Shown here piece after piece: positions 38,629-48,077 of a stretch of DNA of 64,000 nucleotides (its first letter is position 1; each line of letters begins with the position of its first letter). The stretch comes from Massilia forsythiae. GTDB taxonomy: Bacteria > Pseudomonadota > Gammaproteobacteria > Burkholderiales > Burkholderiaceae_D. Below the pieces are notes generated by a model. It was not told where the DNA came from and searched no databases. It was given only the letters and a program-made list of their open reading frames with translations. Position numbers and translations under genes: made by a program. The stretch covers positions 6,076,001 through 6,140,000 of the forward strand of contig NZ_CP051685.1 in the NCBI RefSeq assembly GCF_012849555.1, written 5' to 3'.

Positions 38629-40017
38629 TCAGTGCGTATTCGCCTGGTCCAGGCTCTGGCCATCGTCCTTTTCGATCGCCTTGCGGATCTTGGCCACTTC
38701 CGACGCCGTCGCCGCCGGCGCGTGGTTGCCCCAGCTGTTGCGCACGAAGGTCACCAGCTGCGCGGTCTCGTCGTCCGACAGGCGCCATGCGAAGCCCGGC
38801 ATGCCCAGCTCCGACGGACGCTCCCTGGTCGACGGCAGGCGGCTGCCGCGCAGGATCAGGCGGATCAGCGAACTCGGATCGTCGGCCAGTACGGTCGAGT
38901 TGCCCGGCAGCGCCGGGAAGGTGATTGCGTTCGACTTTCCGTCGGTGCGGTGGCAGGCGGCGCAGTTGTCGATGTACAGCTGGGCGCCGCGGTTGGCTTC
39001 CTGGCCGGCCTTGAGCGCCTTGGCGGTGTCCTCGCTGGCCGCGTAGGTCGCCTTGCCGCCGCCGTGCGCCGGCAGCGACTTCAGGTAGGACGCGATCGCA
39101 TGCAGGTCGGCATCGGTCATGTTCTGCGTGCTGTGCGCCACCACGTCGTTCATCGGACCGCCAACCACAGCGTTGCTGCGGTTGCGGCCGGTCTTCAGGG
39201 TGTCGACGATGTCCTGCTCGTTCCAGGTGCCCAGGCCGCCGGCCTGGTCGCCGCGCAGGTTGACCGCGCGCCAGCCGTCGATCAGGGCGCCGCCCGCCAG
39301 GTAGTCCTTGCCGCCGTTGCCGGCTTCGTCCAGCGCCAGTTCCTGCATGGTGGAAGCGCGCGGGGTGTGGCAGGTGCCGCAGTGGCCCGCGCCCTGCACC
39401 AGGTAGGCGCCGCGCGCCAGCGCTTCGCTCTGGTACTTCGAGACCTGGAAAGTGCCCACGTCGGTCGGCGCGAAGCGCTTGCGCCAGATCGCCACCGGCC
39501 AGCGGATCGACAGCGGCCAGGTGATGTCGTTCTTGCGATTCGCCTGGTTGACCGGCTGTACCCCCTGCATGAAGTAGGCGTACAGGGCGCGCATGTCCTG
39601 GTCGCTCAGCTTGCTGTACGACGGATACGGCATGGCCGGATACAGCGTGACGCCGTCGGCGCGGATACCGTGACGGATCGCGCGGTCGAAGTCGTTCAGG
39701 CTGTAGTTGCCGATGCCGGTGGCCTTGTCCGGCGTGATATTGCTGCTGTACATGTTACCGATCGGCGACTGCACCGGACGGCCGCCGGCGAAGGGCTTGC
39801 CGCCCGGCGCCGTGTGGCAGGCGATGCAATCGGAAGCGACCGCGACGTAGCGGCCGGCTTCCACCAGCGCGGCCTGGTCGGCAGCGGCGCCGGCCGGCGT
39901 TGCGGGAATCGCGCGGGTCTCGGTCGGGGTCAAGGCATAGGCCAGCGCACCGGCGAACACGACCACGCCGATGCCGACGACGGCGGTAAGGGCTTTTTTC
40001 GTTGTACTCATCGTCAT
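38629..40017 (-). CDS. Three-heme cytochrome c subunit of a gluconate/alcohol-type dehydrogenase
   Basis: 462 residues, anchored in or exported across the inner membrane by the helix VVGIGVVVFAGALAYAL. Three heme-c sites: CIACH near residue 64, CGTCH near 213 and CAACH near 352. The spacing and motifs such as SSNITPDKATGIGNYSLNDF and GVTLYPAMPYPSYSKL match the cytochrome subunit of membrane-bound gluconate, sorbitol and alcohol dehydrogenases, which passes electrons to ubiquinone. It lies seven bases after the FAD subunit gene and closes the set. A paralog is at 49358. Confidence 0.94.
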   Translation of the reverse strand: MTMSTTKKALTAVVGIGVVVFAGALAYALTPTETRAIPATPAGAAADQAALVEAGRYVAVASDCIACHTAPGGKPFAGGRPVQSPIGNMYSSNITPDKATGIGNYSLNDFDRAIRHGIRADGVTLYPAMPYPSYSKLSDQDMRALYAYFMQGVQPVNQANRKNDITWPLSIRWPVAIWRKRFAPTDVGTFQVSKYQSEALARGAYLVQGAGHCGTCHTPRASTMQELALDEAGNGGKDYLAGGALIDGWRAVNLRGDQAGGLGTWNEQDIVDTLKTGRNRSNAVVGGPMNDVVAHSTQNMTDADLHAIASYLKSLPAHGGGKATYAASEDTAKALKAGQEANRGAQLYIDNCAACHRTDGKSNAITFPALPGNSTVLADDPSSLIRLILRGSRLPSTRERPSELGMPGFAWRLSDDETAQLVTFVRNSWGNHAPAATASEVAKIRKAIEKDDGQSLDQANTH

Positions 40018-40024
40018 GCCGTCC

Positions 40025-41800
40025 TTATGCCTGCACCAGCGGGCCGGGGTTGCTCAGGTATTGCTCGCGGATCGCCTTGGCGCACCAGTAGGCCAGGCCG
40101 CCGACCAGGCCGGTCGGGTTGTAGCCGTTGTTCTGCGGGAAGGCGTTGGCGCCGGGCGCGAACACGTTCGACACGTCCCACGACTGCAGGTACTTGTTCA
40201 GGGCCGAGGTCTTCGGGTCCTTGCCCATGATGGCGCCGCCGCAGGTGTGGGTCGACTGGTACTGGGTCACGTCGTAGTGCTGGCCATCCTTCTTGGCATC
40301 GCCCTTCATCGCCAGCGGATTCAAGACCTTGCACATTTCCTGGGCCTTGCCGACCAGGAACTGCGACGCCTTGATCTCGTTGTCGTGCCAGTCGAAGGTC
40401 ATGCGCAGCAGCGGGCGGCCGAAGGCATCCTTGTAGGTCGGGTCCAGGCTCAGGTAGGCATCGTCGTAGGACATGCACGAACCCTGCACTTCGTAGTAGA
40501 ACTGGTGGCGGAACACTTCCTTGACGCTCTTCTTCCAGGCGCTGCCCCAGTTGGGGACGCCCGGCGGGGTCGGGATGCCGCGCACCGGACCGGCGCCCGG
40601 CTGGCGCGCCCAGACGATGCCGCCGCCGACGAAGCCGCTCTTGGTCGGGTCGTTCTGCTTGCCGTTCAAGTCGTCGAAGGTGGCGCCGGCGCCGCCGATG
40701 CCGATGAACGGATTGGCCTGCACGGTCTCGTCGAAGTACATGACGACGCGGTTCAGGTTCTGGTACGAGTAGTTCTTGCCGATGGTGCCGGTCTTGGTGA
40801 CCGGGTCGTACGGCGTGCCGATGCCGGACACCAGCATCAGGTGCACGTTGTACAGCGAGAACGCGCACAGCAGCACCAGGTCGGCCGGCTGCTCGGTCTC
40901 GCGGCCTTGCGCATCCAGGTAGGTCACGCCGGTGGCGGTCTTCTTGTCGTCGGCCAGGTTGACCTTCAGCACCTGCGCGTGGGTGCGCATCTCGAAGTTC
41001 TTGCGGCCGCGCACGACCGGCCAGACGTTGGCGTTCGGGCTGGCCTTCGAGTAGTTCAGGCAGCCGTAGTCCGAGCAGAAGCCGCAGGCATTGCACGGGC
41101 CCATCTGGCAGCCGTACGGGTTGATGTAGGCGCGCGAGGCGTTCGAGGCCGGGATCGGGTAGGCGTGATAGCCCATTTCCTTGGCGGCTTTATAGAACCA
41201 TTCGGAACCGAGGTAGTTCGGGTTCGGCGGCAGCGGGTACTCGCGCTTGCGCGAGCCTTCGAACGGGTTGCCGCCCTCCTGGACCTGGCCGTTGATGACG
41301 CCGGCCTTGCCCGAGGTGCCGCACACGTACTCGAAGTGGTCCAGGCTCGGCTCCAGTTCGTCGTAGGTGATCGGGAAGTCCTGGATGCTCATGTTTTCCG
41401 GCAAGAGCTTCTTGCCGAAACGCTGTTCCATGTTGGAGCGCAGCAAGAAGTCTTCCGGCAGCGGGCGGAAGTGCGCGCCCGACCAGTGGCTGCCGGCGCC
41501 GCCGACGCCGGTGCCCGGCTTGAACGAACCCATCTGGCGGTACGGCACCGCGGTGTCGTTCACGCCGTGGCGGATGGTGACGGTTTCCTGGGCCAGCGCC
41601 TGCAGGTAGCGGCGGTGCACCGAGCCTTCCAGCTCGTCGACCACGCGCGGATAGGCGAAGTCGGGCTGGGTGTCGCGGTCCGGACCGCGTTCCAGGCAGA
41701 CCACGTTCAGGCCGTGGTCGGTGAGTTCCTTCGCCAGGATCGCGCCGGTCCAGCCGGCGCCGACGATCACGGCGTCTACTTTGGTTTTTACGATTGCCAT
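40025..41800 (-). CDS. FAD-dependent GMC oxidoreductase, catalytic subunit
   Basis: 591 residues from ATG 41800 (MAIVKTKVDAVIVGAG). FAD-binding GAGWTGAILAKEL at the N-terminus, GTGVGGAGSHWSGAHFRPLP, and the C-terminal GMC region with STHTCGGAIMG (candidate catalytic His) and PTGLVGGLAYWCAKAI. A cysteine cluster CQMGPCNACGFCSDYGC near residue 235 fits an iron-sulphur site, as in FAD glucose/gluconate dehydrogenases of this class. With the subunit-3 and cytochrome genes it forms a periplasmic sugar, sugar-acid or alcohol dehydrogenase; the substrate cannot be read from sequence. It has no signal peptide, so export would be with the TAT-signal subunit. Confidence 0.95.
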   Translation of the reverse strand: MAIVKTKVDAVIVGAGWTGAILAKELTDHGLNVVCLERGPDRDTQPDFAYPRVVDELEGSVHRRYLQALAQETVTIRHGVNDTAVPYRQMGSFKPGTGVGGAGSHWSGAHFRPLPEDFLLRSNMEQRFGKKLLPENMSIQDFPITYDELEPSLDHFEYVCGTSGKAGVINGQVQEGGNPFEGSRKREYPLPPNPNYLGSEWFYKAAKEMGYHAYPIPASNASRAYINPYGCQMGPCNACGFCSDYGCLNYSKASPNANVWPVVRGRKNFEMRTHAQVLKVNLADDKKTATGVTYLDAQGRETEQPADLVLLCAFSLYNVHLMLVSGIGTPYDPVTKTGTIGKNYSYQNLNRVVMYFDETVQANPFIGIGGAGATFDDLNGKQNDPTKSGFVGGGIVWARQPGAGPVRGIPTPPGVPNWGSAWKKSVKEVFRHQFYYEVQGSCMSYDDAYLSLDPTYKDAFGRPLLRMTFDWHDNEIKASQFLVGKAQEMCKVLNPLAMKGDAKKDGQHYDVTQYQSTHTCGGAIMGKDPKTSALNKYLQSWDVSNVFAPGANAFPQNNGYNPTGLVGGLAYWCAKAIREQYLSNPGPLVQA

Positions 41801-41802
41801 GC

Positions 41803-42531
41803 TTATCCTCTGTTGCCTGCCAAGTCCACCGGGGGGATCGGATATGCCCGGTCGCGCACCTCGACCCAGTCGAGGTAATCCGCGCGCATGCCCGGATAGC
41901 CGATCATCTTCCACGAACCCATGCCCTTGTTGCCGCCGTGGCCGGGGTCGGCGAAGTAGCCGTTGCGGGTCTCGGCCAGCAGGTTGGCGAAGAAAATCTT
42001 GCCGGAGATATCGGGGAACTTCAGCTTGTTGCCTTCGGCTTCCTTCAGCATGGCTTCCTGCTGGCCCTTGTCGAGATCGGCGAACTTCTTGCCATTGAAC
42101 TGCTGGGCGCAATGGTTGTCGAAGTTCTTCATGCCGACGCGCAGGATGTCGCACAGCGGCAGCTTGCCCTGGTAGCCGAACTCCGGCGGCGCATCCAGCC
42201 ACGGGCCCGACATGTACCAGATGCTGCCGTGGGCGTACGGCGTCTTCATGTGGCGGTCGATGAATTCCGGCACGCCCAGCTCGATCGCGCCCGGACCGTG
42301 TTCGTCGTGCGGGATCAGGCGATCGACGGCGGCATTCAGGAAACGCCATTCGTCGGCATTGAAGAAGGTCGGCGTGTACGGGTTCGGCTTGCCCTCGGGC
42401 GCCGCGGTGGCGGCGGCACCGGCGGTTTGCAGACCGCCGTGCAGGGCGCCGGCGGCGCCGACACCCATCGGCACGAACACCAGGCTCTTGATCAGGCGCC
42501 GGCGGGATGGAGATTGTTTATCGTCAGACAT
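41803..42531 (-). CDS. Gluconate 2-dehydrogenase subunit 3 family protein
   Basis: 242 residues. A twin-arginine signal (SRRRLIKSLVFVPMGVGAAG) fits its role of carrying the folded FAD subunit across the membrane. Family patterns: FFNADEWRFLNAAVDRLIPH, GVPEFIDRHMKTPY and the C-terminal MIGYPGMRADYLDWVEVRDR. Stop lies two bases before the FAD subunit start. Ribosome site AAGAGAG upstream. First gene of the set. Confidence 0.94.
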   Translation of the reverse strand: MSDDKQSPSRRRLIKSLVFVPMGVGAAGALHGGLQTAGAAATAAPEGKPNPYTPTFFNADEWRFLNAAVDRLIPHDEHGPGAIELGVPEFIDRHMKTPYAHGSIWYMSGPWLDAPPEFGYQGKLPLCDILRVGMKNFDNHCAQQFNGKKFADLDKGQQEAMLKEAEGNKLKFPDISGKIFFANLLAETRNGYFADPGHGGNKGMGSWKMIGYPGMRADYLDWVEVRDRAYPIPPVDLAGNRG

Positions 42532-42816
42532 GTCGCTCTCTTAAACGAAGACACGGTTGCCGCAGGGAAATTCTCGGCAAAAGGGAGGATTGTAATATGC
42601 GCGCCGGGTGGATCGGGCTGAAAATACATTTCAACAACAATTTACTTTGGGACAAATACAACACAACCGGCTGAAATAAGTGACTATCCCTATTGACAGA
42701 AGATCACCAAATCTCACGAAGCGAGACAAAAAAAAAGACGCCAGGCCATGGATTGACCTGGAGTCTACGTGCAAGCGCGCACCTGGCGGCGCGCGTTATC
42801 CTCGCCGCATAATTCC
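42532..42816. other. Intergenic region between rpoD end and the dehydrogenase genes
   Basis: Contains the rpoD terminator at 42727-42764 and, toward the dehydrogenase genes, an AT-rich stretch (42620-42700). TATTAC/TACAAT on the minus strand near 42590 is a possible -10 for them, without a clear -35. Confidence 0.4.
42727..42764 (-). terminator. Rho-independent terminator of rpoD
   Basis: On the minus strand GACTCCAGG and CCTGGCGTC form the stem (one mismatch), with about nine T after it. It lies 53 bases after the rpoD stop. Confidence 0.8.
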
Positions 42817-45705
42817 TTATTGGTTGTGCAGGAAGGTCTTCAGCTTGTCCGAACGCGACGGCTGGCGCAGCTTGCTCATCGCCTTGGCTTCGATCTGGCG
42901 GATGCGCTCGCGCGTCACGTCGAACTGCTTGCCGACTTCTTCCAGCGTGTGGTCGTTGCTCATCTCGACGCCGTAGCGCATGCGCAGCACCTTGGCTTCG
43001 CGCGGGGTCAGCGAATCCAGCACTTCCTTGATGACGTTGCGCATCGAGGCGTGCATGGCCGCATCCAGTGGGGCCAGCGTGGCATTGTCCTCGATGAAGT
43101 CGCCCAGCTGCGAATCGCCGTCCTCGCCCATCGGCGTTTCCATCGAAATCGGTTCCTTGGCGATCTTCATGATCTCGCGCACCTTCGATTCCGGCATCTC
43201 CATCTTGGCCGCCAGCGTCGCCATGTCCGGCTCGCTGCCGGTTTCCTGCATGATCTGGCGCGAGATGCGGTTCATCTTGTTGATGGTCTCGATCATGTGC
43301 ACCGGCACGCGGATGGTGCGCGCCATGTCGGCGATCGAACGCGTGATCGCCTGGCGGATCCACCAGGTCGCATAGGTCGAGAATTTATAACCGCGGCGGT
43401 ACTCGAACTTGTCGACGGCCTTCAGCAGGCCGATGTTGCCTTCCTGGATCAGGTCGAGGAATTGCAGGCCGCGGTTGATGTATTTCTTGGCGATCGAAAT
43501 CACCAGGCGCAGGTTGGCCACCGTCATTTCGCGCTTGGCGGTGCGGGCGCGCTTTTCGCCGGCCGCCATCTGCTTGTTGATCTTGCGCAGGTCGGCCAGC
43601 GGCAGCGCCACGCGCGCCTGCAGGTCGATCATGCGCTGCTGCAGCTCCATGATGGCCGGGGCGTTACGGCTGAGGACCGCGCTGTACGGATACGCGCAGT
43701 CGACTTCGCGCTGCACCCATTCCAGGTCGGTCTCGTTGCCCGGGAATACCTTGATGAAGTGGGCGCGCGGCATACCGCAGCGGTTGACGCAGATGTCCAG
43801 CACGGCGCGTTCGATGGCGCGCACCTCGTCCATCTGGCTGCGCAGCGTGTCGCACAGCTTTTCCACGACCTTGGCGGTGAAGCGGATGCCCAGCAACTCG
43901 TTCGAGATGACGGCCTGCGCCATCATGTACTGGGCCGAGCCGTAGCCCTGGTTCTTGAAGGCTTGCCCCATCTTGTCGAACTGCTTTTCGATCAGCGCGA
44001 ACTTGTCCAGCGCGCTCTTGCGCAGCGCGGCCAACTGCTCGGCCGAGTAGCCGGCGGCGGCGCTGCCGCCCGCTCCGCCCTCTTCGCCGTCGTCGTCCTC
44101 GACGTCGTCTTCCTCGTCCTCGTCGGATGCGGCGGCCGGCGCCGGCGTGGTCGCCGCCGCGTTTTCCTCGAGGTCGACGAAGCCGTCCACCACGTCGTCG
44201 ATCTTCAGCTCGTCGCTGGCGATCTTGTGCGACAGCGCGATGATTTCCGAGATCGTCACCGGGCAGGCCGAGATCGCCTGTACCATGTCCTTCAGGCCCT
44301 CTTCGATGCGCTTGGCGATGGCGATCTCGCCCTCGCGCGTCAGCAGCGACACCGCGCCCATCTCGCGCATGTACATGCGCACCGGGTCGGTGGTGCGGCC
44401 GAAGTCGGAATCGACCGTCGACAGCGCGGTGGCGGCGGCGGCTTCGACCTCGTCCTCGCTGGTCGGGGTGACCACGGCGTCCGACAGCAGCATCATTTCC
44501 GCTTCCGGCGCACGCTCGTAGACGGCGATGCCCATGTCGTTGAAGGTCGCGATGATGCCTTCGATCGCTTCCGGATCGATGATGTTTTCCGGCAGCTGGT
44601 CGTTGATTTCCGCGTGGGTCAGGTAGCCGCGCTCCTTGCCCATGTTGATCAGGTTCTTGAACTGGGTGCGGCGCTTTTCCAGTTCCTCGCCCGAGAAGCC
44701 TTCCTCGCCGCCCAGCACGTTGGCGGCGCCCTTGGCCTTGCGCTCGCGCAGCTTCGACGCCGCTTTCAGTTCGGCGCGCTCGACCGCGTTCAGCGCCGCG
44801 ATCTCGTCGTTTTCCGGCATGAATTCGCTCGGCTTGCGGCCGCGGCGCCCCGGCACCTTCACGCCCGGCAGGGTGTAGCCGGAGGTGTCGATCGCGGCCA
44901 GCGCGGCGGCGTCGGTGGTGGTGCTGACGCTACCGGTCGGGGTGGCCGGCGCGGCGGCTGCCTGGGTCGGCTCGATGCGGCGTGCGGTGCGGGTGCGGAC
45001 CACGCGCGCGGCCGGCTGCTCCGGCTCGGCGGGCGCGGCAACCGGCGCCACCGGCGCCGACGCTTCCTGGGGCGCGGCGTCGGCAGTGGCGGCCTTGAGC
45101 GCGGCCAGCTTGGAGACGCGCTTGCGCACGATCACCGGCGGCGCGGCGGGCGCGCTCGGCACCGGAATCGGATCGGCGTCGTCGGCGGACACGGCGGCGA
45201 CCGCGGCCGGCTGGCCGGCAACCGGGGCGGCGCCGATGGCGTCCGCTGCGGTGCCGGTGCCTGCGGCGCCCGCGGCCGCCACATTGCCTGCGGCCGGCAC
45301 ATCGGCAGCTGCCGGTGCGGCGGCTGCCGTTTCCACGGCTTCCACGGCTGCGGCAGCCGGCGTGGCGGTTGCTTCCGGCGCGGCCTCGACGCCGGCGGCA
45401 GCGGTTTCCGGCGCGGACACCTGGAGCGCGACGGCCTCGGCCGCCTCGGCGCCCGCCGCCACGGCCTGGTCGAACTGTTCCGGACGCAGCTGCCCGGCTT
45501 GTTGCGCAGCCGCCTGCGCCGCTTCCTCGGCCTGGACCGCCTTCAGCGAAGCCAGGCGGGAACGCGTCTTGACCACCGTCACCTTGGCCGCTGCTTCCGT
45601 TTCGAGGAAGTAAGAGGTCGCGGTTTTCGGCACCGACAGCTGTGCCGTGCTTTTCGCCGGCGCCTTCTTCGCTGTCAGTGTCAATGTCTTGGCGGTGTTT
45701 TTCAT
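42817..45705 (-). CDS. rpoD: RNA polymerase sigma factor RpoD (sigma-70) with long N-terminal extension
   Basis: 962 residues, far above the 613 of E. coli. Region 1.1 starts only near residue 346 ([20 protein letters not shown]). Region 1.2 has [20 protein letters not shown], an acidic insert follows ([15 protein letters not shown]), then 2.3-2.4 ([20 protein letters not shown]), region 3 and the 4.2 helix-turn-helix ([20 protein letters not shown]). The first 345 residues are Ala/Pro/Val-rich with three basic motifs (near 44, 192 and 234). Start is secure: GGAGAGAG nine bases before the ATG. No rpsU or dnaG lies upstream, unlike the usual macromolecular-synthesis operon. Confidence 0.97.
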   Translation of the reverse strand: MKNTAKTLTLTAKKAPAKSTAQLSVPKTATSYFLETEAAAKVTVVKTRSRLASLKAVQAEEAAQAAAQQAGQLRPEQFDQAVAAGAEAAEAVALQVSAPETAAAGVEAAPEATATPAAAAVEAVETAAAAPAAADVPAAGNVAAAGAAGTGTAADAIGAAPVAGQPAAVAAVSADDADPIPVPSAPAAPPVIVRKRVSKLAALKAATADAAPQEASAPVAPVAAPAEPEQPAARVVRTRTARRIEPTQAAAAPATPTGSVSTTTDAAALAAIDTSGYTLPGVKVPGRRGRKPSEFMPENDEIAALNAVERAELKAASKLRERKAKGAANVLGGEEGFSGEELEKRRTQFKNLINMGKERGYLTHAEINDQLPENIIDPEAIEGIIATFNDMGIAVYERAPEAEMMLLSDAVVTPTSEDEVEAAAATALSTVDSDFGRTTDPVRMYMREMGAVSLLTREGEIAIAKRIEEGLKDMVQAISACPVTISEIIALSHKIASDELKIDDVVDGFVDLEENAAATTPAPAAASDEDEEDDVEDDDGEEGGAGGSAAAGYSAEQLAALRKSALDKFALIEKQFDKMGQAFKNQGYGSAQYMMAQAVISNELLGIRFTAKVVEKLCDTLRSQMDEVRAIERAVLDICVNRCGMPRAHFIKVFPGNETDLEWVQREVDCAYPYSAVLSRNAPAIMELQQRMIDLQARVALPLADLRKINKQMAAGEKRARTAKREMTVANLRLVISIAKKYINRGLQFLDLIQEGNIGLLKAVDKFEYRRGYKFSTYATWWIRQAITRSIADMARTIRVPVHMIETINKMNRISRQIMQETGSEPDMATLAAKMEMPESKVREIMKIAKEPISMETPMGEDGDSQLGDFIEDNATLAPLDAAMHASMRNVIKEVLDSLTPREAKVLRMRYGVEMSNDHTLEEVGKQFDVTRERIRQIEAKAMSKLRQPSRSDKLKTFLHNQ

Positions 45706-45958
45706 GTAACTCTCTCCAGTCGAGGCGAGCTGCGCGCCTGCGAAGTCAATAATCCACCTGGCCCGCGCTGCGGACCTCGGGAAGGGATAACGGGATTGCC
45801 CTAGCTAAGGGCGGATAGGCCGGATATCAAGCACTGCGTGGCGCGCCCCTCGCCGCGCGTCGACTGCGGGGGCGCGCGACAGCGGCTGCGCCGGGCGCAC
45901 GGAGGCGGCGGAAGTGGAACGGCATCGGGTTGAAATCGCGGTCATGCATGTCAGAACG

Positions 45959-45988
45959 AAAAAAAGCCCGTCATACAACGGGCTTGCA
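45959..45988 (-). terminator. Orphan rho-independent terminator
   Basis: On the minus strand AAGCCCGT-TGTATG-ACGGGCTT is followed by a T-run of seven. The nearest upstream DNA on that strand (46000-46400) has no gene, so it may end a small RNA. Confidence 0.7.
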
Positions 45989-46061
45989 ATCTATTTTTCC
46001 AGGGGAGAAATAGAGGAGACAGGCGTATTATGCAAGAAGGAGAGAATTAGCGATAATTTCA

Positions 46062-46079
46062 ATATCCGATAATGGATAT
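46062..46079. promoter_or_regulatory. Perfect dyad upstream of the ProQ gene
   Basis: ATATCC and GGATAT around GATAAT in an AT-rich stretch, about 330 bases before the ProQ gene; operator-like. Confidence 0.3.
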
Positions 46080-46405
46080 AAACGTTTCGCATACTACCTT
46101 TGCACCCGCCTCGCTCCCGGCCAGTTTGCGCCGGCACTGGCCGGCACAAGGAAAGGGGCGGATCATACACGAATTCCCATCCCCGTGCCCGCCGTCGACG
46201 ACGAAAATTGCGGTTTTTGCACGAGCGCGACCGGCGGTTATCCGGCACCGGGCGCATGCCGGCCCGGCCCGCTGCCGCCGGGCGTGCCGCAAGCCGGCGA
46301 CCGGCGCAACGGCCCGGTGTTCCCGTAAAAAATGCGACGCACAGCAACTATTCAAGCCTGCTCTTGCCGCTCCGTCATGCTATTCTTCCGCTTCTCGCTC
46401 TTACC

Positions 46406-47137
46406 ATGAAGTCAATGAAACCAATTAGTCCTGTCGCCGAGTTCCCCGAGGCCACCGAAAACAAGGTCCCCGGCATCGAGTCCGCCACCGCTTCCAGCAC
46501 TGCGCCGGCCAGCGCCGATTCCGCCGCCCCGGCCGCGGAAGCGGATGCCGAAACGGGCGTCGCAGCGGCCACCGGGCCGGCCGGCGATTCCACTGGCGAA
46601 CCGGCCGGCGCAGCGGCCACCGCCTCGACCGGCGAACCGGCTGCCGGCGCCACCACCGAAGCGGCAAGCGAACCGGCCGATGACGCCGGCGCCGGCCCCG
46701 ACGCAGCATCCGCCGCTGCACCCGCCGCCAAAGGCGCCGACGCGCAATCGCCGCGCGCCCTGCTCAAGCAGATGCAGCAGGAATTCAAGGCGTTCCGCGA
46801 ATGCCTGCCGCTGGCGATCGGCATCGACAAGCAGGTGCTGGCACGCATGCCCGGCCTGAACCGCAAGTCCATGCGCGTCGCACTCGGCATCCACACCGGT
46901 TCGATGCGCTACCTGCGCGCCATGGAGAAGGCGACCGTGCGCTACGACCTGGACGGCAATCCGGGCGCCGAAGTCACCGCCACCCACCGCCAGCACGCCA
47001 AGGAACTGCTGCAGGAACGCTTCAAGAAGGAAGCCGACCGCAAGAAGGCCGAACGCGAGGCGGCGGCCCAGGAAGAAGCCGAGCGCAAGCACCAGGAAAA
47101 GCTGCAGCAGCTGGCTTCCAAGTTCGCACGCCGTTGA
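46406..47137 (+). CDS. ProQ/FinO-domain RNA-binding protein
   Basis: 243 residues. The first 115 residues are Ala/Glu/Pro-rich low complexity. The ProQ/FinO domain spans about 116-215: ALLKQMQQEFKAFRECLPLA, IGIDKQVLARMPGLNRKSMR, ALGIHTGSMRYLRAMEKATV and RYDLDGNPGAEVTATHRQHA. The end is a Lys/Arg/Glu-rich helix (FKKEADRKKAEREAAAQEEA). Such proteins are RNA chaperones for small RNAs and mRNA 3' ends. ATG 46406 has a second in-frame ATG nine bases later. Confidence 0.93.
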   Translation: MKSMKPISPVAEFPEATENKVPGIESATASSTAPASADSAAPAAEADAETGVAAATGPAGDSTGEPAGAAATASTGEPAAGATTEAASEPADDAGAGPDAASAAAPAAKGADAQSPRALLKQMQQEFKAFRECLPLAIGIDKQVLARMPGLNRKSMRVALGIHTGSMRYLRAMEKATVRYDLDGNPGAEVTATHRQHAKELLQERFKKEADRKKAEREAAAQEEAERKHQEKLQQLASKFARR

Positions 47138-47182
47138 ACGCGCCGTCAAGCATGACCGCGAGCGCCGCGCCGCGCCGGCCGC

Positions 47183-47950
47183 ATGGCCGCTGACCGTATG
47201 GCCGCTGACCGCACGTCCGATGACCGCATGAGCGCCGGCGCCCGCCAGGCGCCGGCGCAGGCCCGTGCGCCGGCGCCCGACGATGCGCTGCCGCCCTACG
47301 AGGGCATCGACCTGGCCGACGTGCGCCTGGTGCGTTCCGGCGACGATGCCGCGGCGGCCCTGGCTGCGCTGCTGGAGGCCGACGCGATCGGCTTCGACAC
47401 CGAATCCAAGCCGACCTTCCGCAAGGGCGAAGTCTCGACCGGGCCGCACCTGGTGCAGCTCGCGACCGACCGCCATGCCTACCTGTTCCAGATCGCGAAC
47501 GTTGCGCTGGCGGCCGGCGAACCGGCGGCCGGCATCGCCGTGCTGCGCGCGGTGCTCGAATCCCCCGCCATCCTCAAGGTCGGCTTCGGCCTGGGCGACG
47601 ACCTGCGCCGCCTGCGCGCCAAGCTCGGCATCGACGCGCGCAACGTGCTCGACCTGGCCAACGCCCTGCGCCGCGGCGAGCGCAACGCCTGGGGCGCCAA
47701 GACCGCGGTGGCGCGCTTCTTCGGACGGCGCCTGCAGAAATCGCGCAAGATCACCACCACCAACTGGTCGCTGCCGCGCCTGAGCGACAAGCAGATCCAG
47801 TACGCCGCCGACGATGCCCATGTCGCCCTGCGTGTCTACCGCCACTGGCGCGCGCTGCCGCCGGACGCGCTGCCGGCAACAGCGCCGGACAAGGCGCCCG
47901 GTGCCGGCGCCGGACGCGCACGCAGGAAACCGGACCCGTTGCCGGACTGA
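47183..47950 (+). CDS. RNase D-like 3'-5' exonuclease (DEDDy)
   Basis: 255 residues. DEDDy motifs: exo I IGFDTESKPTF, exo II GFGLGDDLRRL and exo III YAADDAHVALRVY (Tyr and Asp). It lacks the HRDC domains of RNase D, so it is a single-domain exonuclease for RNA or DNA ends. The N-terminus holds a short repeat (MAADRMAADRTSDDRM) with three possible ATG starts at 47183, 47198 and 47228. It follows the ProQ gene by 45 bases and could be cotranscribed with it. Confidence 0.9.
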   Translation: MAADRMAADRTSDDRMSAGARQAPAQARAPAPDDALPPYEGIDLADVRLVRSGDDAAAALAALLEADAIGFDTESKPTFRKGEVSTGPHLVQLATDRHAYLFQIANVALAAGEPAAGIAVLRAVLESPAILKVGFGLGDDLRRLRAKLGIDARNVLDLANALRRGERNAWGAKTAVARFFGRRLQKSRKITTTNWSLPRLSDKQIQYAADDAHVALRVYRHWRALPPDALPATAPDKAPGAGAGRARRKPDPLPD

Positions 47951-47990
47951 ACCCGCGGCGCCCGCCAGCCGGAACCGGCCGCGCCGGCCG

Positions 47991-48060
47991 GCACCTGGCC
48001 GGCCGCACCTGGCCGGCCGCACCTCGCCGGCCGCACCTCGCCGGCCGCACCTCGCCGGCC
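47991..48060. repeat. 14-bp tandem repeat, five copies, upstream of a cytochrome gene
   Basis: Unit GCACCT(G/C)GCCGGCC repeated five times without gaps, ending six bases before TATAAT. It is non-coding. Confidence 0.95.
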
Positions 48061-48065
48061 ACACC

Positions 48066-48071
48066 TATAAT
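48066..48071 (+). promoter_or_regulatory. -10 box next to the cytochrome start
   Basis: Perfect TATAAT six bases before the ATG at 48078. Transcription would begin at or near the start codon, so the mRNA may be leaderless; the -35 position falls in the 14-bp repeat. Confidence 0.4.
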
Positions 48072-48077
48072 GCAGGC

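Larger units (their letters stand above)
45706..46405. other. 700-base region between rpoD and the ProQ gene
   Basis: Divergent genes flank it. Contents I can see: a strong minus-strand terminator at 45959-45988 with no gene in front of it; a dyad ATATCC-GATAAT-GGATAT at 46062-46079; a minus-strand CATAAT near 46025 and TATGAT near 46165 as possible -10 boxes; TTGATA with 17-base spacing to a poor -10 near 45800-45830 for rpoD. No tRNA or convincing protein gene. Confidence 0.5.

Noticed and set aside
42769-45804. Plus-strand frame of about 1000 codons opposite rpoD
   Set aside because: Shadow of the sigma factor gene; ends in Gly/Arg/Cys-rich repeats made from the Ala-rich codons on the other strand.
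45990-46400. tRNA or small protein gene upstream of the orphan terminator
   Set aside because: No T-loop GTTCRANNC pattern and no cloverleaf arms on either strand; candidate frames lack ribosome sites and domains.
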